Of a stretch of 64,000 nucleotides of DNA, positions 10,135-18,982 are shown piece by piece (positions within the stretch are counted from its first letter, which is position 1; each line of letters starts with the position of its first letter). This DNA is from an uncultured Prevotellaceae bacterium. Its GTDB lineage: Bacteria > Bacteroidota > Bacteroidia > Bacteroidales > Muribaculaceae. Location: assembly GCA_900318865.1 (NCBI GenBank), contig ONMF01000015.1, positions 1-64,000 on the forward strand, in the 5' to 3' direction. The notes under the pieces were generated by a model. That model worked only from the letters and a program-made list of their open reading frames with translations. It was not told where the DNA came from and ran no database searches. Both the position numbers and the translations under genes were made by a program.

Positions 10135-10174
10135 AAAAAAGCTTGACCCCGCCGAATCGAAGTCAAGCTTTTTT
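10135..10174. terminator. Bidirectional terminator after the exb-tonB operon
   Basis: A perfect 13-bp inverted repeat, AAAAAAGCTTGAC at 10135-10147 and its complement at 10162-10174, gives a stem with T-runs on both strands. It ends the pdxJ-exbB-exbD-tonB operon. The rest of the 9931-10236 gap shows no gene I can support. Confidence 0.85.
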
Positions 10175-10236
10175 ATGTGTCTATTCACCGGCGGCCACAG
10201 CCCGCACTGGGCCGCGGCGGCAGGTGACCGCCGGGG

Positions 10237-11061
10237 TCAAATAAAACGCCAGGTGATGGTGCCGATGCCCTCGGTGGTGGTGTTTTTAGGCACCGAGAAC
10301 GCACTCTTGAGCGACTCTTGCTCGCACGAGCGCCGCACCTCGGGGTGGGCCCAGGCTTCACCCGAACCACTCACGGCCCGTGCCTCGATGACCTTGCCGC
10401 GTGTGTTGACGCGCACCCGCACGTTGACCTTGCCCTCCCACTTGCTGTGGGGGCGTCCCCAGTACTCCAGGGTGTAACCCACCAGTCCACCCAGGCCGGG
10501 CTTGCCGCCCAGCGCGCCGTGCGACGCATTGCCGTCGGGCGTGCCCTGCTTGCCGGTTCCCGAGCCACCCGATTTCCCGAAGGCGTTTTTCACGCGACTG
10601 TTGGTGGCCGCATCGGTGCCTTGCTTCACTTGCACCTTCTTTTCTTCGGGCTTCTTGTTGTTGGCCGGTCCCGTGGGCTTGGGTTTCTCCTCTTTGGGCT
10701 TCTCCTTCACCTTCATGGGCGACGGGTCGGTGCCGGTGACCAGCGGTTTGGGCTGCTTGGCCTGCGGCCCGGCATCGTCCATGTCGTCACCTTCCACGCT
10801 GGGTTGCTGCAACACGTCGTCGGCCTCGTTGGGCGCTTCGCTGTCCATCTCGTTGGCCTCGGTAGGGTCAGGAGTGTTGCCCAGCATGACAAATTCGCCG
10901 CCGAACATGATGGAGTCCTGCTTGAGCTGGGTGAGCACCATGTCGTCGGGGGGCCACTGGTAGCGCAAATTGGTGAACATGAGCAGCGCCACGGTGCCTG
11001 CGAAGAGCAGCAGCGTGAGCAGAGCGGCCGTCAATTCATTTTTGCGTTCGTTATTGTCCAT
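10237..11061 (-). CDS. TonB-type energy transducer
   Basis: Likely TonB homologue coupling the ExbB/ExbD proton motor to outer-membrane receptors. The 274 residues show one N-terminal membrane anchor (about 10-30, LTAALLTLLLFAGTVALLMF), a long periplasmic linker rich in Glu, Asp, Pro and Lys (about 60-150, with KEKPKEEKPKPTGPA), a Gly-rich hinge (about 165-195), and a C-terminal TonB-like domain (about 200-274) with VNVRVRVNTRGKVIEARAV and a closing ITWRF strand. It starts 9 bases after exbD. A TolA-like role is the alternative; the domain wording fits TonB better. Confidence 0.83.
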   Translation of the reverse strand: MDNNERKNELTAALLTLLLFAGTVALLMFTNLRYQWPPDDMVLTQLKQDSIMFGGEFVMLGNTPDPTEANEMDSEAPNEADDVLQQPSVEGDDMDDAGPQAKQPKPLVTGTDPSPMKVKEKPKEEKPKPTGPANNKKPEEKKVQVKQGTDAATNSRVKNAFGKSGGSGTGKQGTPDGNASHGALGGKPGLGGLVGYTLEYWGRPHSKWEGKVNVRVRVNTRGKVIEARAVSGSGEAWAHPEVRRSCEQESLKSAFSVPKNTTTEGIGTITWRFI

Positions 11062-11070
11062 TGTGAGCGA

Positions 11071-11577
11071 TTAAATCGATTCGTTGGGTTGGTCCGTTGC
11101 CGCCGGTTGCTGGCCTTCGGCAGCGGGAGTTTCGGGTTCGGGTGCGGCATAAGCCGTGCTTGCCGGCTTGGTGGCAAGCACAATCTTGAGCCCCGTCTTG
11201 CTGCCCTTGTCGAGGATGTCGACGATTTTCCCGTAAGGCACCTCCTCGTCGGCATAAAGCGCCACAAATTCATCGGGATTGGCCGCCTTGAGAGTCTGCA
11301 TGAATCCCATGAGCTGGTCGGCCGGCATGGGCACGAGCTCCCCCTGGGTGTTCTCATCGCCTTGCGATGCAAACATGTTCATATCCTTGTCGATGTAGAT
11401 GCGCGTGGTGGGTTTGAGCGACGTCTGCTGGCTGCTCTGCGGCAAGTTGACCTCGAGCGCCGACGGGAAGACAAACGTCGATGTGACCATGAAGAAAATG
11501 AGCAGCAGGAAGATGACGTCGGTCATCGACGCCATGCTGAACATCGACAGGGTTTCGTGTTGTCTTTTCAGAGCCAT
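11071..11577 (-). CDS. exbD: ExbD/TolR biopolymer transport protein
   Basis: Small inner-membrane subunit of the ExbB-ExbD proton channel. The 168 residues have a short cytoplasmic N-terminus, a single membrane helix with the conserved proton-path Asp in MASMTDVIFLLLIFFMV, and a periplasmic domain (about 45-130) followed by an Ala/Pro/Glu-rich tail. Located 46 bases after exbB and 9 bases before the TonB-like gene, a textbook motor operon. TolR is the sister family; the adjacent TonB-like gene supports ExbD. Confidence 0.9.
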   Translation of the reverse strand: MALKRQHETLSMFSMASMTDVIFLLLIFFMVTSTFVFPSALEVNLPQSSQQTSLKPTTRIYIDKDMNMFASQGDENTQGELVPMPADQLMGFMQTLKAANPDEFVALYADEEVPYGKIVDILDKGSKTGLKIVLATKPASTAYAAPEPETPAAEGQQPAATDQPNESI

Positions 11578-11623
11578 AATCTAACTCAATTTAGAGAGGT
11601 GAGTGTCATCAGTGGGGTGAGTA

Positions 11624-12388
11624 TCACTTGGCAGGCTCGTTAAGCAAATCCATGAACTCCATGGTTTTGCCCTCCAGCTTGTTCATCACTTTGTTGACAC
11701 GCGATGTGAGGTAATTGTAGGCAAACAGTGCGATGATGCCCACTATCAGACCGCCCACCGTGGTAACCAGTGCCTCGTAGATGCCGCTGGCCAGGATGGA
11801 GACGTTACTGTTGGCACCCGCGCTGGCCAGCTGGAAGAATGCCTGTACCATGCCGGTGACCGTTCCAAGGAAACCGATCATGGGCGCTCCGGCGGCCGTC
11901 GTGGCGAGCCAGTTGAAGCCCTTCTCCAGATTGGCAATCTCCATGTTGCCCACATTCTCGATGGCCACAAGCACATCGTTCATAGGCCGGCCGATGCGTG
12001 TCACACCCTTTTCAATCATGCGGGCCGCCGGCGTGTCGGTGTCCTTGCACAGCTGCAACGCCTTGTCGACCTGTCCGTCATGAATAAAGCCCTTGATTTG
12101 GTTCATGAACGATTTGTCCTCGCGCGAGGCTGCGTTGATGGCGAAGAACCGCTCGAAGAAGATGTAGATGCTGACGATGGCCAGCAGCGCCAGCGGAATC
12201 ATGAGCCAGCCGCCCGCCATGGTAAGGTTCCACACAGAAAGTTCTTTGACCACAGGCTCGGCTGCCTGGGCTGCCGGTGCCACGGCTGCAGCAACGGTGT
12301 CGGCCACGGCTGCGGCGCTGTCGGCAATGGGCTGAATGGCGCTGTCGGGTACTGCCACTTGCGCCAGAATAGTGCTGAGTAAAGCCAT
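11624..12388 (-). CDS. exbB: ExbB/MotA/TolQ proton channel protein
   Basis: Pentameric proton-channel subunit of the TonB energising complex, 254 residues. An Ala-rich N-terminal extension (about 10-50) contains a hydrophobic stretch and precedes three membrane helices: about 55-77 (GGWLMIPLALLAIVSIYIFF), about 160-185 (APMIGFLGTVTGMVQAFF), and about 205-228 (VTTVGGLIVGIIALFAYNYL). The motif GAPMIGFLGTVTGM is the ExbB/TolQ signature. Lies 38 bases after pdxJ and 46 before exbD. Confidence 0.93.
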   Translation of the reverse strand: MALLSTILAQVAVPDSAIQPIADSAAAVADTVAAAVAPAAQAAEPVVKELSVWNLTMAGGWLMIPLALLAIVSIYIFFERFFAINAASREDKSFMNQIKGFIHDGQVDKALQLCKDTDTPAARMIEKGVTRIGRPMNDVLVAIENVGNMEIANLEKGFNWLATTAAGAPMIGFLGTVTGMVQAFFQLASAGANSNVSILASGIYEALVTTVGGLIVGIIALFAYNYLTSRVNKVMNKLEGKTMEFMDLLNEPAK

Positions 12389-12426
12389 TATGATTTAGTG
12401 TTATTTGTTATGATTCGTTATTACAT

Positions 12427-13140
12427 TCATTTCAGGCACGCTTTGTAGGCCTGGATGGTTTGTTCAAGCCCCATGTAGAGTGCATCGCTGATGAGCGAAT
12501 GCCCGATGGACACCTCCAGCAGGTGCGGCACTCGCTCCTTGAAAAACTTGAGGTTCTCCAGGTTCAGGTCATGACCCGCATTGAGTCCCAGCCCGGCCTT
12601 GCGGGCCGCCAGCGCTGCCTCCACATAGGGTGCCACAGCCGCCTCGGGGTCGGTCTTGAAATCTGCGGCATAAGGGCCGGTGTACAGCTCCACGCGGTCG
12701 GCACCGGTCCGGGCTGCCATGCGGATGTTCTCCACATCGGTGCTCACAAAGATACTGGTGCGGATGCCCACTTCCTTGAGTCGGTCGACAATCGACGAAA
12801 GAAAGTCGAGATTGGGCTCCACATCCCATCCGGCCGACGAGGTGAGCACATCGGGGGCATCGGGGACAAGCGTCACCTGCGAGGGCTTCACCAGCAGCAC
12901 CAGCTGCATGAACTCCTCGGAGGGATAGCCCTCGATATTGAACTCCGTGCGCACGAGGGGCCTGAGGGCCAGCACATCGTCGTGGCGGATGTGCCGCTGG
13001 TCGGGCCTGGGGTGCACGGTGATGCCGTCGGCCCCAAATCGCTCGCAGTCGATTGCCACAGTCTCCACATTGGGAACATTCCCTCCGCGGGCATTGCGCA
13101 GGGTGGCTATTTTGTTGATGTTTACACTCAAATTGGTCAT
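12427..13140 (-). CDS. pdxJ: Pyridoxine 5'-phosphate synthase
   Basis: Final ring-closing enzyme of DXP-dependent vitamin B6 synthesis, condensing 1-deoxyxylulose 5-phosphate with 3-amino-2-oxopropyl phosphate. The 237 residues match PdxJ length. Family segments visible are [16 protein letters not shown] at the start, [11 protein letters not shown] (phosphate-binding HPR-DQRHI), [15 protein letters not shown] and the closing [17 protein letters not shown]. It heads an operon with exbB-exbD-tonB and is divergent from nadK, an arrangement I recall as common in Bacteroidales. A promoter is visible at 13233-13263. Confidence 0.95.
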   Translation of the reverse strand: MTNLSVNINKIATLRNARGGNVPNVETVAIDCERFGADGITVHPRPDQRHIRHDDVLALRPLVRTEFNIEGYPSEEFMQLVLLVKPSQVTLVPDAPDVLTSSAGWDVEPNLDFLSSIVDRLKEVGIRTSIFVSTDVENIRMAARTGADRVELYTGPYAADFKTDPEAAVAPYVEAALAARKAGLGLNAGHDLNLENLKFFKERVPHLLEVSIGHSLISDALYMGLEQTIQAYKACLK

Positions 13141-13190
13141 TTTGTCTTCGTTTTATTAAGTCGAATGCGGTCGGTTTTCGGAAAAATGCG

Positions 13191-13198
13191 TAATTTTG
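13191..13198 (+). promoter_or_regulatory. Candidate -7 element for nadK
   Basis: TAATTTTG about 100 bases before nadK. No clear TTTG is found at the right distance upstream, so this is only a partial match. Confidence 0.35.
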
Positions 13199-13232
13199 CC
13201 GCTGTACCACATACCACAATGCTTGAATTAGG

Positions 13233-13263
13233 CAAAGGTACAGCAAACCTGACGCATGACAAA
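13233..13263 (-). promoter_or_regulatory. Promoter of pdxJ-exbB-exbD-tonB
   Basis: Minus-strand TACCTTTG (13233-13240) and TTTG (13260-13263) with a 19-base spacer, an exact match to the Bacteroidetes promoter pattern, about 90 bases ahead of pdxJ. Confidence 0.7.
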
Positions 13264-13295
13264 ATAAAAAAACTAAAAAAATAATAATAACAACC

Positions 13296-14165
13296 ATGAA
13301 ATTGCTGATTTTCGGTCACGAGCATCAAGAAAAAAGCATGGAAGGCATCGCGCACCTGCTGTCGACCGTGCGCCACATGGGCATCGAGATGGCCATGGAG
13401 GATGCGTTTAAGCGTCATGTGAGCGCCGGCGGAGTGACCGGCATCGACAATGTGGAGACGTTTCACCCGCAAGAGCTTCCACAGGGCGACGTGGCCCTGA
13501 GCCTGGGCGGCGACGGCACCTTTCTGAGCACGGTCATGTGGGTGGGCGACAGAGGCCTTCCCATCCTGGGCATCAACACCGGGCATTTAGGTTATCTTAC
13601 ATCGGCCACTCTGGAGCAGGCCGACCGGGCTGTGACCGATTTGATGGCAGGACGATACACCATCGAGCAACGGTCGATGCTGCGCGTGCAATGTCAGAGC
13701 ACACAGGTGGAACACCCCTACGCGCTCAACGAGATTGCCATCCTCAGGCAGGACACATCGTCGATGATTGAGATGGACACCTTGCTGCGCGGCAACCCGC
13801 TCACGACCTATAAAGGCGATGGACTGGTGGTGAGCACCCCCACGGGCAGCACCGCCTACAACCTGAGCGCCGGTGGTCCCTTGCTGGAGCCCACCACTCG
13901 CTGCATCGTGCTGTCGCCGCTGTCGCCCCACTCACTGAACATGCGGCCGCTGGTGGTGGCCGACGATGCCGTGCTGAACATCGTCACGCACTCGCGCGCC
14001 CCCTACTACCAGGTGAGCATCGACGGCGAGACCGTGGTGTGCCCCACCGGAAGCATGGTAACCATTGACCGCGCGCCCTTCTCGACGCAGGTCGTTCACC
14101 TCGAAGGCCATGATTTCGCGCGCACCTTGCGCCACAAGTTGCTCTGGGGCACCGATCAACGGTGA
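13296..14165 (+). CDS. nadK: NAD kinase
   Basis: Phosphorylates NAD+ to NADP+. The 289 residues contain the diagnostic GGDGTFLSTV (residues about 68-77), NTGHLGYLTS (about 91-100), the NAD-contacting NEIAI, and the TPTGSTAYNLSAGGP active-site loop (about 185-199). It is divergent from pdxJ. The stop codon overlaps by 10 bases the 3' end of the convergent membrane-protein gene, leaving no room for a terminator between them. Confidence 0.96.
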   Translation: MKLLIFGHEHQEKSMEGIAHLLSTVRHMGIEMAMEDAFKRHVSAGGVTGIDNVETFHPQELPQGDVALSLGGDGTFLSTVMWVGDRGLPILGINTGHLGYLTSATLEQADRAVTDLMAGRYTIEQRSMLRVQCQSTQVEHPYALNEIAILRQDTSSMIEMDTLLRGNPLTTYKGDGLVVSTPTGSTAYNLSAGGPLLEPTTRCIVLSPLSPHSLNMRPLVVADDAVLNIVTHSRAPYYQVSIDGETVVCPTGSMVTIDRAPFSTQVVHLEGHDFARTLRHKLLWGTDQR

Positions 14166-15403
14166 GCGGCACCCTTTGCCCAGCGGCCCCAGCGCAGCGG
14201 CCCCAGGGTAGCCATGACAAATAGAAGAACGGGGAGCACCAGCGCCAGCGTTCCGCGCCAAGTGAAGGCAAAGTGCCACACCGTGTGCTGGAACAGCACC
14301 AGCACCCACAAGACATAAACGCCGGCAAAAATCAGCAGCCAGGCATTGTCGACAAACGCCTTCCGACCACGCGCAAACAACACATAGAGCAACGCAAGCA
14401 ACGAAGCGCCCACCAGCATGTGCGGCGCATGGGAGAACTGCATCTTGCCCACAAACGTCCAGGGCGTGTAGTGCTCGCTCCAGGTGTGAATGGCCATGTA
14501 ATGCATCACTTGCTCGACCATGCCTTCGCCTGTCACGGCCCACACCATGAGCCACTTGGCCGCCCACAGGCCGAAGTATCCTGCAGCCCAGGCAAGCACC
14601 AGCATCCACGTGGAGCGCATGCGGCTGCGAGTGTCGCTGTGCATCACAGCCAGCACGCCCGGCAGCGCCAGTGTCACAAGAGGCACGGTGAGCAAGTCGA
14701 CATAGGAAGTGCACGCGCCAATCACGAAAAACGCCGTCACAGGCGCCTCGGTGCGCGGTTGGCGGCGCGCCACCACCCACAAGGCGGCAACCAGTGCCAC
14801 ATAGAACACATGGGCAAACTGCATGCACAGCGGCACACTGGGTAGCGCCACCCACAGCACCACTGCCGTCACGGCGGCAGCCACTTTCCAGCCCAGGCGA
14901 AGCCATGTGAAGGCCACCAGCAGAATCAACAACACCGACATGACGATGCAGTTAAACACTCGCAGGCCGCGCAAGTCGGTCACCACCATCATGGGCCTGA
15001 CCAGCAGCTGATGCCCATGCCAGTAGCGATTATATTCGCCCACATCATAGGGTGCCGTGGGCTCGTCAAACGCCCGCCGCGTGCCTTCCATCAAGTTGTC
15101 CTTATAAGCAATGCGGTTGCGCATGGCAGCCTGCAGCGGCTGGCGCTCATCGGCCATGAAAGTCATGTTCAGGATAAGGGCATCGGTGAAATTGTCGAGA
15201 CGGTTGAGCTTCTCACCCCAAATGACAGGATGCTGGCCCTCCTCGAAAATGGTGTGCACCGAGCGAGTGGCACCATCGGCCACTGCGCTGTGCGGAATGC
15301 AATTAGCCAGCGTGAGGAGCACTGTGAATCCCGCAAGGAGTGTCACAGCAGCAACCAGCAGACGTCCCGCCAGCGGCAAGCATCGACGAATCGTGGCGTT
15401 CAT
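14156..15403 (-). CDS. Polytopic membrane protein of unknown function
   Basis: A 415-residue protein with about nine hydrophobic segments, the first at about 13-33 and several between 130 and 405. A soluble extracytoplasmic-looking loop follows the first helix (about 34-125) and carries DNFTDALILNMTF and EYNRYWHGHQLLVRPM, reminiscent of large integral membrane glycosyltransferase-like or O-antigen-related proteins, but no catalytic motif is clear. The start at 15403 is chosen because ATG overlaps the permease stop (ATGA), and the longer reading frame upstream lies within the permease gene. Last gene of a four-gene operon; the 3' end overlaps nadK by 10 bases. Confidence 0.8.
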   Translation of the reverse strand: MNATIRRCLPLAGRLLVAAVTLLAGFTVLLTLANCIPHSAVADGATRSVHTIFEEGQHPVIWGEKLNRLDNFTDALILNMTFMADERQPLQAAMRNRIAYKDNLMEGTRRAFDEPTAPYDVGEYNRYWHGHQLLVRPMMVVTDLRGLRVFNCIVMSVLLILLVAFTWLRLGWKVAAAVTAVVLWVALPSVPLCMQFAHVFYVALVAALWVVARRQPRTEAPVTAFFVIGACTSYVDLLTVPLVTLALPGVLAVMHSDTRSRMRSTWMLVLAWAAGYFGLWAAKWLMVWAVTGEGMVEQVMHYMAIHTWSEHYTPWTFVGKMQFSHAPHMLVGASLLALLYVLFARGRKAFVDNAWLLIFAGVYVLWVLVLFQHTVWHFAFTWRGTLALVLPVLLFVMATLGPLRWGRWAKGAAHR

Positions 15404-16713
15404 CGCTTGATCCAGCGCATTATTTCCTTGAAGGAGTGTTTCTTTCCATAAAGCAGAATACCCGTGCGATAGATGCGGGCGGCCAGCCACACACATGCCG
15501 CGGCGGTGGCATAGAGCAGCACAATGCTCAGCACCAGCTGCCACAGGGGCACGTCGTAAGGCAGTCGCACCATCATCACCACCGGCGAGGTGAACGGAAT
15601 CATCGAGCACCACACGGCCATGGGGCCACCAGGGTTCTCAATGCATGCCATGCCGGCGTAGAGCGCCACCACCATAATCATGATGATGGGCGTGGTGGCC
15701 TGCGAGGCGTCGCTGGCCTGATCCACTGCCGAGCCGAATCCGGCAAAAAGCGATGCATAGAGCAGGTAACCGCCGATGAAGTAGAACACGAAGCTCACCA
15801 GGATGTAGACATAGTTCACACTGCTCACCGCCTGCATCACCGCGGCCATGTCGAAGTCGTCGGCCGCTGCGGCCATGGCTGCAGCACCGTCGGGCGAGGT
15901 GGCCGTGAGCGCGGCGGGGCCGAAGATGGCACTGAGCACACCGCCCACCACCACCATGATGACCACCCAGATGGCAAGTTGGGTAAGCCCCACGAGTGCC
16001 ACGCCGATGATTTTGCCCATCATGAGCTGGAAAGGCTTGCAGCTGCCCACAATCACCTCCACAATGCGGTTGGTTTTCTCCTCGATTACGCCATTCATAA
16101 TCATGGCACCATAGAGTAGCACGAACATATAGGTGAGAAAGGCCAATATCAACCCTACGACCAGCGCCACCTCGGTCGACGACTGGCTCTCGTCGCCCTC
16201 GGCGTTCCACTTCACGCTTTTGAGGTCGACGCTGACATTGGCATCATCCATCATCTTCTGCAGTCCGGGCACCCCGTAGGAGGCCACCCGGGCACGGGTC
16301 AGCGTGTCGGACAGCTGACGGGCAATGCGTTCTTTGAGGGCCAGATTGATGGTGTTCTCGCTATAGACGGTCACCGCCGCTGTGCTGTCGACATCGGCCG
16401 GAATGACCACCACGGCAGCCAGTTGACCGTCGGCTTTCTTGTAAAAGTCGTGAGGATTGGCCACCGTGTCGGCACGAAGGGGCACGAAATGGTACAGCTC
16501 GTCGTCGGCTATGGCACCGCCATAGCGTCCGCTCTCGTCAATCACCGCCACGGTCTGGGCCTCGCTGGCCGAGTTGTTGAAATAACCGATGGCAGCCGGC
16601 AATGCCATGCACAAAATCATGATGACGGGAATCAGAAGCGTCATGACGATGAACGACCTCCTCCCCACAATCGACATGTACTCTCGCAGTATGATGAGTT
16701 TGAGTTTTTCCAT
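15400..16713 (-). CDS. ABC transporter permease (NatB/ABC-2 type)
   Basis: Membrane subunit of an ABC exporter, 437 residues. One helix near the N-terminus (about 20-45) is followed by a large extracytoplasmic domain (about 46-180) and a cluster of five or six helices (about 185-420), the ABC-2 / NatB layout. VIEEKTNRIVEVIVGSCKP (about 230) is the conserved amphipathic element of this family. The ATPase gene ends 5 bases upstream and the next gene starts inside the stop codon. Substrate is unknown; NatAB-type exporters move Na+ or small toxic compounds. Confidence 0.88.
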   Translation of the reverse strand: MEKLKLIILREYMSIVGRRSFIVMTLLIPVIMILCMALPAAIGYFNNSASEAQTVAVIDESGRYGGAIADDELYHFVPLRADTVANPHDFYKKADGQLAAVVVIPADVDSTAAVTVYSENTINLALKERIARQLSDTLTRARVASYGVPGLQKMMDDANVSVDLKSVKWNAEGDESQSSTEVALVVGLILAFLTYMFVLLYGAMIMNGVIEEKTNRIVEVIVGSCKPFQLMMGKIIGVALVGLTQLAIWVVIMVVVGGVLSAIFGPAALTATSPDGAAAMAAAADDFDMAAVMQAVSSVNYVYILVSFVFYFIGGYLLYASLFAGFGSAVDQASDASQATTPIIMIMVVALYAGMACIENPGGPMAVWCSMIPFTSPVVMMVRLPYDVPLWQLVLSIVLLYATAAACVWLAARIYRTGILLYGKKHSFKEIMRWIKR

Positions 16714-16718
16714 GATGG

Positions 16719-17636
16719 TCAGGCAGTTTTAACGGTTTCGATAAAAATCTCGTGCATGCTGGGCAACACCTCGTGAAATCCGGTGAGCTGGCAGTGCTCG
16801 TTGAGCCAGGCAATGACGTCGCGCACGGCTATTCCCTGATTGACCTTGATGTGCGTGGCTTGCCGCCCGGCAGCAGCCGGCAGCAGGGTGAACAGGGCGT
16901 CATTGGCGGCGATTTGGGTACCCTCACGCACGTCGATGGCTATGATGTTCTTCTTGTGCTGCTGCTTGATGTCGCTCACATGCCCCTGCAGCACCACTTG
17001 CGAGTGGTTAATGAGCGAAATCTGCTCGCACACGGCCTCCACGCTCTCCATGTTGTGCGTGGAGAACAAGATGGTGGAGCCCTCATCACGCAGGCGCAAG
17101 ATCTCGACCTTGAGCTGCTCGGCATTCACCGGGTCAAAGCCCGAAAATGGCTCGTCGAAGATGAGCAGCCGCGGCTGGTGGATGACCGTGGCGATGAACT
17201 GCACCTTCTGCGCCATGCCCTTGGACAGCGCCTCCAGTTTCTTGTTTTCCCACTCGGTGAGGTCGAACCGTGCCAGCCACTGGCGCATGGCGTTGCGGGC
17301 ATCGAGCTTGCTCATGCCTTTCAAGCGCGCCAGATACACAATTTGCTCGCCCACGTTCATTTTCTTATACAGTCCTCTTTCCTCGGGCAGGTAGCCGATA
17401 TTCGACACATCGCCGGGCACCATGGGGCGGCCGTCCATCAGCACCTCACCGCTGTCCTGGCGGGTAATCATGTTGATGATGCGAATGAGCGATGTTTTCC
17501 CGGCGCCGTTGGGCCCGAGCAGCCCGTAGATGCAACCTTGTGGCACATTCAGGCTCACGTGGTTGAGTGCGATGTGGCCGTCGTACTGCTTGACCACATC
17601 GCGCACCTGAATAAAATCATTTTCCATATCGGTCAT
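16719..17636 (-). CDS. ABC transporter ATP-binding protein (NatA type)
   Basis: ATPase partner of the permease, 305 residues. Walker A is GPNGAGKTSLIR, the signature is LSKGMAQKVQ, Walker B is LLIFDEPFSGFDP, and the H-loop is STHNMES; a C-terminal regulatory extension of about 80 residues follows (DUF4162-like). The signature LSKGMAQ instead of LSGGQ is typical of NatA-like exporters. The start at 17636 is chosen because its ATG overlaps the stop codon of the upstream L,D-transpeptidase (ATGA), implying translational coupling. Confidence 0.92.
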   Translation of the reverse strand: MTDMENDFIQVRDVVKQYDGHIALNHVSLNVPQGCIYGLLGPNGAGKTSLIRIINMITRQDSGEVLMDGRPMVPGDVSNIGYLPEERGLYKKMNVGEQIVYLARLKGMSKLDARNAMRQWLARFDLTEWENKKLEALSKGMAQKVQFIATVIHQPRLLIFDEPFSGFDPVNAEQLKVEILRLRDEGSTILFSTHNMESVEAVCEQISLINHSQVVLQGHVSDIKQQHKKNIIAIDVREGTQIAANDALFTLLPAAAGRQATHIKVNQGIAVRDVIAWLNEHCQLTGFHEVLPSMHEIFIETVKTA

Positions 17637-18244
17637 TTCTTTTTGGCGCGCGCTTCCCAGGGCAGCAGCCCCTGTTCCTCGGCCTTGATGATAACAGGCA
17701 TGCCCACATAGGCATATTTGCTCTTGAGAGTGATGATGTCGGCATCGCGCAGACGTATACATCCCTCACTGGCACGGCCGGGCACCGACGACTCGTTGTT
17801 GGTGCTGCCATGGATGCCGATGCCCGAATGTCCGGGCGTGAGCAGTCGCAGGAACCAGTGGCCGTAGGCCTTGATGTTCCCACGCCCGTCCTTAAAGTCG
17901 TGTTTCCACGTCGATGCGTCCTGGATAGCCGTGATTTTGAACGGCTTGCCTGCGGGCGACTCGGGGGTGCGCATGTCGCCCACGCGCTGCTTGTTGCCTT
18001 TGTTTTTGCTCAGGCACGCCGGGAACTGCGCCAGCAACACGGTGTCTTTCCCCACGCGGTCGTAGACCTTGAGATTGAGATCTTTTTTCGAAATTACGAT
18101 AAACGCCGTCTTGGCAGGCGTTTTTACGGTTTTGACGGCCGTGGCCTTCTTCTTGGGTTCAGCGACAGCTTTCTTTTTGGGTGTGGCGGCAATGGCTGCC
18201 ACGGGCAGAGCCACCATCAACAACAGAGCGAGGAATTTCTTCAT
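17633..18244 (-). CDS. L,D-transpeptidase family protein (YkuD domain)
   Basis: Secreted peptidoglycan cross-linking or remodelling enzyme candidate, 203 residues. A signal peptide (about 1-20) and a Lys/Ala-rich linker (PKKKAVAEPKKKATAVK) precede a YkuD domain. The catalytic signature is present as HGSTNNESSVPGRASEGCIR, giving the HG...S-GC-R pattern with the nucleophilic Cys. It opens an operon with an ABC exporter and a membrane protein; the ATPase ATG overlaps its stop. An alternative ATG lies one codon upstream (18247). Confidence 0.9.
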   Translation of the reverse strand: MKKFLALLLMVALPVAAIAATPKKKAVAEPKKKATAVKTVKTPAKTAFIVISKKDLNLKVYDRVGKDTVLLAQFPACLSKNKGNKQRVGDMRTPESPAGKPFKITAIQDASTWKHDFKDGRGNIKAYGHWFLRLLTPGHSGIGIHGSTNNESSVPGRASEGCIRLRDADIITLKSKYAYVGMPVIIKAEEQGLLPWEARAKKK

Positions 18245-18303
18245 CATTTCTATAATTAGCTTTAAATTTGATGCAAATTTAATGGAAATCCTTGATTTTT
18301 TAG

Positions 18304-18311
18304 TAGCTTTG
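18304..18311 (+). promoter_or_regulatory. -7 element for the HD-domain gene
   Basis: TAGCTTTG at 18304-18311. It overlaps the GTG that would extend the HD-domain reading frame, which argues for the ATG at 18332 as the true start. No well-spaced TTTG is obvious. Confidence 0.45.
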
Positions 18312-18331
18312 TGAAAATATTTCTATCGGCT

Positions 18332-18982
18332 ATGCGGCAAATGGATGAAATAACCCGTTTCCTCGAACAAGAGATTGTGCCCCGCTATGACCACTTCGAT
18401 GCCGGTCATCGGCGCGAGCACGTCCATCATGTGATGGCCCAAAGCCTGCGCCTGGCCCACCTTTTCGCCAACGTGAACCCCGCCATGGTGCTTGTGGCCG
18501 CCGCCTATCACGACCTGGGATTGACCGAGGGGCGCGAGCGGCACCACCTGGTGAGTGGACGCATCCTGCGCGACGACCACAGGCTGCTTCGGTGGTTCAC
18601 GCCACAGGAAATCGAGGTCATGGCCGATGCCGCCGAAGACCACCGCGCATCGAGCCGACAAGCGCCGCGCACCATCTACGGCCGCATTCTGGCCGAAGCC
18701 GACCGCGAGATTGATGCCGACACCATTGTGCGCCGGGCTCTGCAATACGGGCTTGCGAATTATCCCCACCTGGACCGCGAAGGTCAATTCCTGCGCTTGA
18801 TGGAACACCTGCGCGTCAAATACGGCCCCGGAGGATACCTGCACCTGTGGATTGAGCAGAGCGACAACGCCCGGCGGCTGGAGGAGTTCAGACTTCTTCT
18901 GGCCGACGAAAACGCCATGCGCGCCACCTTTGACCGAATTTATCATCAAATCACCCATCACACTCAACCCCCCAACCCATGA
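18332..18982 (+). CDS. HD-domain phosphohydrolase-like protein
   Basis: A 216-residue cytoplasmic HD-superfamily protein. Metal-binding signature residues are visible: HRREHVHHVM (His), AAAYHDLGL (the His-Asp pair) and RERHHLVSGRIL; a second cluster is AAEDHRASSR and EADREID. HD proteins of this size commonly hydrolyse nucleotides or phosphodiesters, but the substrate is unknown. The start at 18332 is preferred because the upstream extension begins inside the promoter element. Its stop overlaps the ATG of the next gene (ATGA). Confidence 0.8.
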   Translation: MRQMDEITRFLEQEIVPRYDHFDAGHRREHVHHVMAQSLRLAHLFANVNPAMVLVAAAYHDLGLTEGRERHHLVSGRILRDDHRLLRWFTPQEIEVMADAAEDHRASSRQAPRTIYGRILAEADREIDADTIVRRALQYGLANYPHLDREGQFLRLMEHLRVKYGPGGYLHLWIEQSDNARRLEEFRLLLADENAMRATFDRIYHQITHHTQPPNP

